This document shows, piece by piece, positions 58,703-64,000 of a stretch of DNA of 64,000 nt. The stretch is from Trebonia sp963773105. GTDB lineage: Bacteria > Actinomycetota > Actinomycetes > Streptosporangiales > Streptosporangiaceae. The stretch covers positions 992,001-1,056,000 of the forward strand of contig CAVZAA010000003.1 in the NCBI GenBank assembly GCA_963773105.1, read 5' to 3'. Made by a program: the position numbers and the translations under genes. The stretch's first letter is position 1. Every line of letters begins with the position of its first letter. The notes below the pieces were generated by a model that was not told where the DNA came from, made no database searches, and saw nothing but the letters and a program-made list of their open reading frames with translations.

Positions 58703-59626
58703 TCAGGCCGGGGGGCCTAGTTCCGGGCCGGTGGCGATCGGGCGGGCGGGGTCGGTGATCCAGTCCGACCAGGAGCCGACGTAGAGGGCGGCGGGCTGGC
58801 CGGCCAGGGTGAGGGCGAGGGTCTCGTGGGCGGCGGTGACGCCGGAGCCGCAGTACACGCCTACCTCGGACTCGCCCGTCACGCCGAGAGCACGGAACTT
58901 GGCGGCCAGGTCGGCGGCGGGGCGGAAGGTGCCGTCGGCGTTGACGTTCTCGGCGGTCGGCGCGCTGACCGCACCGGGGATGTGCCCCGCCACTGGGTCG
59001 ACGTGCTCGGCCTCGCCCCGGTAGCGCTCACCCGCGCGCGCGTCGAGCAGCAGCCCGGTCCTGGTCAGCGCGGCGGCCCCGGCGGCGTCGAGCAGCGGAA
59101 GGTGGCCGGGGGACGCGGTGAAGTCGCCCAGCGGGGTGCCCGGGGCAGGCGCGATTTCCGGAGTTCCCGGCAGCTCGATCGAACCCGGCGAGCCGGGCGA
59201 CCCCGACGGGCCAGGTTGGACGGTGTGCCCGGACGCAGTCCACGCGTGGAAGCCGCCGTCGAGTACGCGGACCGACGGGTGGCCGAAGTAGCGCAGCAGC
59301 CACCAGGCGCGGGCGGCGGCGGTGGAGTCGGCCTCGTCGTAGACGACTACCAGGCGGTCGTTGCTCACCCCGGCCCGGCGCATGGCGGCCGTGAAGTCGT
59401 CTGCGGACGGCATCGGATGGCGTCCGCCGACGCCCGGCAGGCTGGCCAGGTCACGGTCCAGGTCCACGAAGACCGCACCGGGAATGTGTCCCGCGTGGTA
59501 CAACTCGCGACCGGGCGGCCCGCCCAGCCGCCAGCGGACGTCGAGCAGCGTCGGCGGCACCTCGGCCGCGAGCAGGCCGGCCAGTTCGTCGGCGGTGATC
59601 AGGGTGGCGGCGCTCTCATCGGTCAC
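58703..59626 (-). CDS. sseA: Thiosulfate/3-mercaptopyruvate sulfurtransferase (two rhodanese domains)
   Basis: 307 residues. N-terminal inactive rhodanese domain (LLDVRWRLGGPPG, HIPGAVFVDLDRDL), then a Gly/Pro/Ser linker (GSPGSPGSIELPGTP), then a C-terminal domain with LLLDARAGERYRGE, HIPGAVSAP and the catalytic Cys in VYCGSGVTAAH. It moves sulfane sulfur from thiosulfate or mercaptopyruvate to an acceptor in the cytoplasm. Start as the GTG in the MTDES frame at 59626. Confidence 0.92.
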   Translation of the reverse strand: MTDESAATLITADELAGLLAAEVPPTLLDVRWRLGGPPGRELYHAGHIPGAVFVDLDRDLASLPGVGGRHPMPSADDFTAAMRRAGVSNDRLVVVYDEADSTAAARAWWLLRYFGHPSVRVLDGGFHAWTASGHTVQPGPSGSPGSPGSIELPGTPEIAPAPGTPLGDFTASPGHLPLLDAAGAAALTRTGLLLDARAGERYRGEAEHVDPVAGHIPGAVSAPTAENVNADGTFRPAADLAAKFRALGVTGESEVGVYCGSGVTAAHETLALTLAGQPAALYVGSWSDWITDPARPIATGPELGPPA

Positions 59627-59797
59627 CTGGCCAGTATGCCCGCAACCAGGTGTCCGCTCCTGGGCTGCAGGCCGTGCTAAAACCGCGTCTTTCTAGGCGC
59701 CGCAGGAACCAGCGGGCCGCGATGCCCGTCCAAGTCGGTGATTGACGACGCCAACAGGTGTCGAGCCGGATAATCACCGACTCCATGAGGAGTAGCG

Positions 59798-61063
59798 ATG
59801 ATCGCCAGTGCGCGGCCGCGCCGACGGCTGGCCAGACTCGCGGGCACAATCGCAGCGGGGGTCATCGCGGCGGGGGCGGTCGGCCTCGGCGCGACCGCCT
59901 GCCAGACGGCAGGCACGGCCGCGGCGGCGGCCACGGTCGGAGCAGCCGGAGCAGCCGGAGCAGCCGGAGCAGCCGGAGCGAAGGCTGCGACGACGGCCGC
60001 GACAACGCCGGCCCAGGTGCCGTGGTCGAAGGTCGGCCGCGGCTGGGAACTCGTCCAGTACACGACCGGCCCAACCGGGAAGCCGGCGCCGGTCACGCTG
60101 TACCTGATCGACCCGGCCGGCCGCCGCTACGCGCTCTACACCTGGGGCGCCCATGACCGCGCCCCGTACATGATCGGCTGGTCCGGCGACAAGGCCAGGG
60201 CACTGTTCATCATCGGCGCGAACCAGTACGAGCAGCTCACCCTGGCGACCGGCAGAATGAGCGGCGGCGCGCTCCCCCGGGGGGCAGAGCCGATCGGGTA
60301 CGCGGGGCCCGGCGGTCGGAACATCCTCGGCGTCGTCGGAGGCAACTCGTCGACGTTGGCGCGCTACAGCCTGGCCGGCCGGCTGCTCAAGAAGCTGACC
60401 CGCGGTGTTGACGAGACCAACGCCGTTTACTCGGCGAGCGGGGCGGAGCTCGCAGTCACCTGGAACAAGGGGCTGGAACTGGTCAGCAACGGCGGCGGCG
60501 TACTCCGGTCGTTGCCGGTGCCCGGCACCGACCCGGTGCAGGGGTGCGACTCGGCCCGCTGGTGGAACGCGAACACGCTGCTGGCGACCTGCCTGGCCAG
60601 GAAGGCCTTCGGCACCAGGCTGTGGCTAGTGCCGACCGACGGCAAGCGCCCGGTTCCGCTTACCCCGCAGCGCGGCACCGGCCGGACCATGAACACCGCC
60701 AACGATAACGCCGACCTCGGGGCGTGGCGGCTTCGGTCGGGCCTGTACCTGCAGTCATCGGGCGGCGTCCCGTGCACGTCCGCGCGGATCTACCGGCAGG
60801 CCGCCAACCAGTCCATCACCCGCGTGGCGCCACCGCACACGAACCCCGACGCCGATCAGATCGTGACCGCGCTCGGCCCGCGACTGCTGATCGACACGAC
60901 GAGCGGGTGCCTGGCGGAGATGGATCCGACGGTCACGACGTCGCTCCTGTGGTACAACCCGGCCACCCACGCCGAGCAGTGGGTGCTCCGCGCCCCGGCC
61001 GACGCCGCCGGCGTGATCGGCGTGGCGGCCTACGACAGCACGGAGAACGCGCCCGGCTTCTAG
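59798..61063 (+). CDS. Lipoprotein with TolB-like/beta-propeller features
   Basis: 421 residues. Signal peptide LARLAGTIAAGVIAAGAVGL and a lipobox LGATAC (Cys about 35), then an Ala/Gly spacer made by four copies of a 9-nt repeat (59942-59977), then about 350 residues of beta-rich sequence with recurring W or Y and D (MIGWSGDKARALFIIGANQY, AVYSASGAELAVTWNKG, RLWLVPTDGKRPVPL), typical of TolB-like propellers in actinobacterial lipoproteins. No catalytic residues recognised. The convergent gene overlaps its end by 4 nt. Confidence 0.7.
   Translation: MIASARPRRRLARLAGTIAAGVIAAGAVGLGATACQTAGTAAAAATVGAAGAAGAAGAAGAKAATTAATTPAQVPWSKVGRGWELVQYTTGPTGKPAPVTLYLIDPAGRRYALYTWGAHDRAPYMIGWSGDKARALFIIGANQYEQLTLATGRMSGGALPRGAEPIGYAGPGGRNILGVVGGNSSTLARYSLAGRLLKKLTRGVDETNAVYSASGAELAVTWNKGLELVSNGGGVLRSLPVPGTDPVQGCDSARWWNANTLLATCLARKAFGTRLWLVPTDGKRPVPLTPQRGTGRTMNTANDNADLGAWRLRSGLYLQSSGGVPCTSARIYRQAANQSITRVAPPHTNPDADQIVTALGPRLLIDTTSGCLAEMDPTVTTSLLWYNPATHAEQWVLRAPADAAGVIGVAAYDSTENAPGF
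59942..59977 (+). repeat. 9-bp tandem repeat inside the lipoprotein gene
   Basis: GCAGCCGGA repeats four times exactly and encodes Ala-Gly-Ala repeats of the spacer behind the lipobox. Copy number may vary between strains. Confidence 0.85.
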
Positions 61064-62235
61064 GATCGGCGACCTAACCGGTCGCCGATCGTGAGCATCG
61101 GGATCAGCTGCTCGGCCGCGGTCAGCGAGCCGTGCATGCCGAACAGCGAGGACTGCAGCGGCTCGGCCTTGGACGCGATGACGGCCGCGGTGCCCGAGCA
61201 GGCGGCCACCACGTCGCCGATCCGCGCCGCCATCGCCTCGTCGACCACGCCCGGGCGGGCCGAACCAGCCGTCCTTGACCGCCTCCTCGCGGGACGCCAC
61301 CCAGGCGCGCTCGCCCAGCACCTCCCGCCAGGTCGCGAGGACGTCGGCGGCGGCCCCGGGCGCGGCGTACACGTGCCGCGCGCGCGGCTCGCCGCCGAGC
61401 AGCGCCACCCCGTCGCGCAGCACGGCGGTCGGGCCGTCGGCGTCCACGTCGATCTTGTCGTCGTCGCCCGACGTTCACCATGCCGTGGTCGGCCGTGACG
61501 TACAGCGCGGTCCCCATCGGCAGCGCCGAGGCGAGCTGCTCCACCAGCCGGTTGACGTGCGAGAGCTGGAACACCCAGGCCTGCGAGGCCACCCCGTAGC
61601 GGTGCCCGGTCGAGTCCAGGTCGCCGTGGTAGGCCGCCACCAGCGCGTTGTCGGAATCGGCCAGCGCGTCGGCCGTCAGCGCGGCGAGGGTGCCGAGCGA
61701 GTCCGCGCCGCGGAACTGCGGGCCGCGCAGCGTGGCCATGGTCAGCCCGCTCTTCTCGTAGGCGGTGGGCGCGACGTAGGTCGCGGTCAGCCCGGCGCCA
61801 ACCGCCCGCTCGAAGATCGTCGGCCGGGGCTGCCAGCCGACCGGGTCGATGTCCTTGGGCCAGTTGAGGCCGTTGAGCAGCCGGCCGGTGCCGGGCACCG
61901 CGACCTGGTAGCCGAGCATCCCGTGCTGCGGACGGCGGCAGGCCGGTGCCGAGCGAGGCCAGGCTGGTCACCGTGGTGGAGGGGAACCCGGACGTCAGCG
62001 GCCGGGAGTTGAACGCCAGCTCGGCCAGGAACGGCGCCGCGGCCTGGTGCGCGCGCAGCAGCTCGAGGCCGAGCCCGTCGATGATCAGCAGGCAGGCCCG
62101 TCCGGTTTCCGGCAGGCCGAGCACGTTCCGGGCGGCGTCGCCGGTCAGCGCGGCGAGGATCGAGGTGGAGAGGTCAGCCAGGCTTGACTCGCCGTAGGAG
62201 GGCAGGATCGGGCTGGTTCTGGGCTCCCGCGCCAT
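61060..62235 (-). pseudogene. Alkaline phosphatase superfamily (nucleotide pyrophosphatase/phosphodiesterase) gene with three frameshifts
   Basis: Starts ATG 62235 with CLLIIDGLGLELLRAHQ, the metal-binding Asp, and FPSTTVTSLASLGTGLPPS with the nucleophilic Thr. One extra base near 61925-61931 shifts the frame to MLGYQVAVPGTGRLLNGLNW through YHGDLDSTGHRYG and TADHGMVN; a second extra base near 61461-61472 shifts to VDADGPTAVLRDG and KDGWFG; a third near 61246-61262 restores the original frame to the stop at 61060 (IGDVVAACSGTAAVIASKAE). Conservation on both sides is high, so sequencing errors or a very recent decay. Intact, it would be about 391 residues. Confidence 0.85.
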
Positions 62236-62238
62236 CCG

Positions 62239-62832
62239 TCAGCTCCCGGCGCGCGCGATGGCGTCGTTGAGGGCGCTGGCGAACGTCAGCACCGACGCGA
62301 TGGCGTCCTCGCCGTCGGCGGCCTCGCTGATCCGCAGCGTCAGGTCATCGGCGGTGATCGTGCCGAGGTAGCCGTGGTCGGCCTCGCAGGTCTCGTCGCC
62401 GCAGTGGGCCGGCTCGAGCTCCACGTGGGACAGGACGTTCCAGCCGATCGTCAAGATGACCTCGGACGGCATCGTCACGCCCGGCAGGTAGGCCGCCGGA
62501 TCGGGCACCACCCGGGTCAGCGACACCGACGACACGCGGGAGAACTTGATCGCCTCGCTCGACGTCTCGGCCCGCGGCCGGTCCTGCGGCTCCTCGGGCG
62601 GATGCTCGTCGGTGTGCGAGAAGACCAGCCGGGTCTCGGTCAGCGCGAGCACGGTCATGTGCCTGCGCACCTCCATGCCCGGGTCGAATATCGCGTCGTG
62701 GTGCACGAAGAAGGCGGTGACCGGCTCCGACCCGAGGGCGAAGGTGACCGCGTCGGTCACCAGGCCCGGGTAGTAGCCGCTGCGTTCGATCGCGACCCGC
62801 AGGTCCTCGGTCATGACTCGGGTTTCCGTCAT
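62239..62832 (-). CDS. DUF5998 family protein
   Basis: 197 residues from ATG 62832; an alternative ATG 6 codons later (MTEDLRVAIERSGYYPG) is also possible. The sequence matches actinobacterial DUF5998: ERSGYYPGLVTDAVTFALG, FVHHDAIFDPGMEVRRHMTV, HVELEPAHCGDETCEADHGY. The Cys/His cluster could bind a metal. Unknown function. Three bp separate it from the phosphodiesterase gene downstream, the pairing seen in related genomes. Confidence 0.85.
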   Translation of the reverse strand: MTETRVMTEDLRVAIERSGYYPGLVTDAVTFALGSEPVTAFFVHHDAIFDPGMEVRRHMTVLALTETRLVFSHTDEHPPEEPQDRPRAETSSEAIKFSRVSSVSLTRVVPDPAAYLPGVTMPSEVILTIGWNVLSHVELEPAHCGDETCEADHGYLGTITADDLTLRISEAADGEDAIASVLTFASALNDAIARAGS

Positions 62833-62895
62833 TACTCCATCCTGCACTGTCCGGCCGCGTGGTTCACCCGTTGGGCGATCTAAACCCGCATGGGC

Positions 62896-63471
62896 CTACT
62901 CGCGGGAACGGTCAACGGCGGCGATATCGCGCGATATCGGCTCAGCCCCGGGCACCTCGGTCCCGGGGGCGTCGGTGCCGGGCGCGTCGGTGCCGGGGCC
63001 GTCCGCGCCCGGTGCCCCGATGCCGAGCTCCCGGCGGAGCTCGTCCCAGTCGGAGTCGTTCCAGTTGGCGCCGCCGCCCCGGTACCTGAGCCTGCGGGGG
63101 AACTTGAGGCGCCGCTCCTCGCTTGGTTCCTCCAGCTCAAGCGCGGCCGCGCCGGGGGCGGGCTTGGGCTTGCGGGGCTTGCGGCCGCCGGCCGCGCCGC
63201 CCCTGCCCCGGTAGATGATCAGCCCGTTCACCGGGTCGGGAACGCCATCGAGGGCGGCCCGTACGGCCGGCAGCGCGCGGAACGCCTCCCATTGCGCGTC
63301 GTCGCGGAAGAGCACCTCGAAGATCACGCCGTACTCGGTGTCGTGCCACTCGTAGTACATCGCGCCGTGGGTGATGGCCGCCTCGGTGAGCTCGTCCTCG
63401 TAGGCGTACCGCCACCCGCTCGCCGGGAGCTTGTCGCCGGAGAAGACCTCGATCGACCACCACTCAGCCAT
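62896..63471 (-). CDS. Hypothetical actinobacterial protein with C-terminal GTDAPG repeats
   Basis: 191 residues from ATG 63471. The N-terminal half AEWWSIEVFSGDKLPASGWR, HDTEYGVIFEVLFRDDAQWE and GLIIYRGRGG recurs in unannotated actinobacterial proteins. The C-terminal third is charged and ends in GTDAPGTDAPGTEVPGAEP, a hexapeptide repeat. No membrane helix or signal peptide. Function is unknown. Confidence 0.7.
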   Translation of the reverse strand: MAEWWSIEVFSGDKLPASGWRYAYEDELTEAAITHGAMYYEWHDTEYGVIFEVLFRDDAQWEAFRALPAVRAALDGVPDPVNGLIIYRGRGGAAGGRKPRKPKPAPGAAALELEEPSEERRLKFPRRLRYRGGGANWNDSDWDELRRELGIGAPGADGPGTDAPGTDAPGTEVPGAEPISRDIAAVDRSRE

Positions 63472-63668
63472 GCCGTCGCCGCCTGTCCATGCCACGCCGC
63501 ACCTCTGCTAAACACGATAGTACGTCTTTGCGGGCGACTTCGGAAAGGCGGTTATGACATAACGCGAGTAAACGCCGCCTTTCAGGCAAACATCGGTAAA
63601 TATATTGAACGGAAGGTCGCGACTCTGTCACCCTCGCGACCCCGTTTGCAGTGCTCCGCGATCGTCGA

Positions 63669-63680
63669 TACGTTCACGGC
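63669..63680 (+). promoter_or_regulatory. -10 hexamer for leaderless peptidase E-like gene
   Basis: TACGTT at 63669-63674 followed by exactly 6 nt before ATG 63681; no Shine-Dalgarno sequence is present. Confidence 0.5.
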
Positions 63681-64000
63681 ATGGCGGCAGACGGACGACG
63701 ACACGTGCTCGCGATCGGCGGCGGCATGCTCATGCCCCGCGACGCGATTCCCCTTCATGTGCAGTACGCGACCGAGTTGAGCGGCAGCGGCAGGCCCCGG
63801 CTGTGCCTGCTCAACCAGGCCGTCGGCGACGACCCGAACACGTACTTGCGGTTCTATGACCGGCTGGCGGGCGCCCCGGTCGAAGTCAGGCACCTGTCGC
63901 TGTTCCCGATGCCGAACGTGTCCGACCCCGAGGACCTGCTGATGTCGCAGGACATCATCTTCGTCGGCGGCGGCAGCGTCGCCAACATGCTGGCCGTCTG
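63681..64000 (+). CDS. Peptidase E-like (S51, class I glutamine amidotransferase-like) protein, 5' part
   Basis: About 106 residues are visible before the window ends. HVLAIGGGMLMPRDAIPLH at the N-terminus, then RPRLCLLNQAVGDDPNTYL and QDIIFVGGGSVANML, which matches the strand and glycine loop of the S51 family (dipeptidase E and cyanophycinase relatives). The nucleophilic Ser motif lies downstream of the window, so the active site cannot be checked. It is monocistronic and convergent with nothing in view. Confidence 0.8.
   Translation, partial: MAADGRRHVLAIGGGMLMPRDAIPLHVQYATELSGSGRPRLCLLNQAVGDDPNTYLRFYDRLAGAPVEVRHLSLFPMPNVSDPEDLLMSQDIIFVGGGSVANMLAV

Noticed and set aside
1..64000. Long reading frames opposite real genes (for example at 19.7-21.4 kb plus strand)
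   Set aside because: In GC-rich DNA the antisense frames stay open; they show Arg/Gly/Ala/His-rich composition and no domain motifs.

Overview
The window is very GC-rich, with strong third-position GC bias, and its core genes are actinobacterial: Pup ligase pafA, the pafB/pafC regulators, tatA-tatC-helY, a mycobacterial-type fabG-inhA pair, DUF3090, DUF3099, DUF3145, DUF3866 and DUF5998 proteins, a 6C RNA and an NmtR-type repressor. The source is most likely a chromosome of an Actinomycetes member, perhaps near Streptosporangiales or Streptomyces relatives. The exact lineage cannot be fixed from sequence alone. I saw no tRNA, rRNA or CRISPR array.

Layout. 1-3.5 kb (minus strand): partial DUF3090 protein, histidine phosphatase, FHA protein, enoyl-ACP reductase and ketoacyl-ACP reductase (FAS-II). 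3.5-4.7 kb: decayed IS605-type element with truncated tnpB and frameshifted tnpA. 4.85-8.6 kb: tldD-pmbA pair, DUF3099 membrane protein and a 6C RNA with a strong terminator. 8.65-13.2 kb: PadR/ABC efflux operon and a divergent GT-C-like membrane protein. 13.2-18.4 kb: cysteine dioxygenase-like protein behind a 31-bp palindrome, a SigK-like sigma factor, a manganese riboswitch with a GDT1-type exporter, and a P1B-4 metal ATPase divergent from an NmtR-like repressor. 18.4-44.6 kb: the helY-tatC-tatA / pafC-pafB / DUF3866 / FKBP / pafA neighbourhood. In related genomes it is compact. Here it is split by a methyltransferase and six large polytopic GT-C-like membrane proteins, and followed by an epimerase, a family-2 glycosyltransferase and a nucleotide-sugar dehydrogenase, so it reads as a cell-envelope glycan locus woven into the proteasome/Tat locus. 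45-50 kb: semialdehyde dehydrogenase, SDR, DUF3145, Lnt and a small secreted protein. 50.7-54.3 kb: coxL-S-M type molybdenum hydroxylase. 54.3-58.6 kb: accessory module of a replication-relaxation-like protein, a VirD4/TraG-like ATPase and a J-domain membrane protein, with unusual direct and inverted repeats. 58.7-64 kb: rhodanese, lipoprotein, frameshifted phosphodiesterase, DUF5998, a hypothetical protein and a partial peptidase E-like gene.

Most interesting signals: (1) five copies of a hairpin whose loop is conserved (TTGCTGTTATC) while the stems differ, three of them around the relaxation/coupling module; (2) a dispersed 13-mer, TATCGAACGGACC, four times, two of them part of a longer repeat inside reading frames; (3) a 28-bp tandem repeat plus an inverted copy around a terminator-like hairpin in front of the coupling-protein gene, a candidate transfer origin or operator; (4) at least nine genes whose start codon lies exactly 6 nt after a TAnnnT hexamer, indicating leaderless transcripts. 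Two genes (pafC and the alkaline-phosphatase-superfamily gene at 61-62 kb) carry +1 frameshifts that may be sequencing errors.
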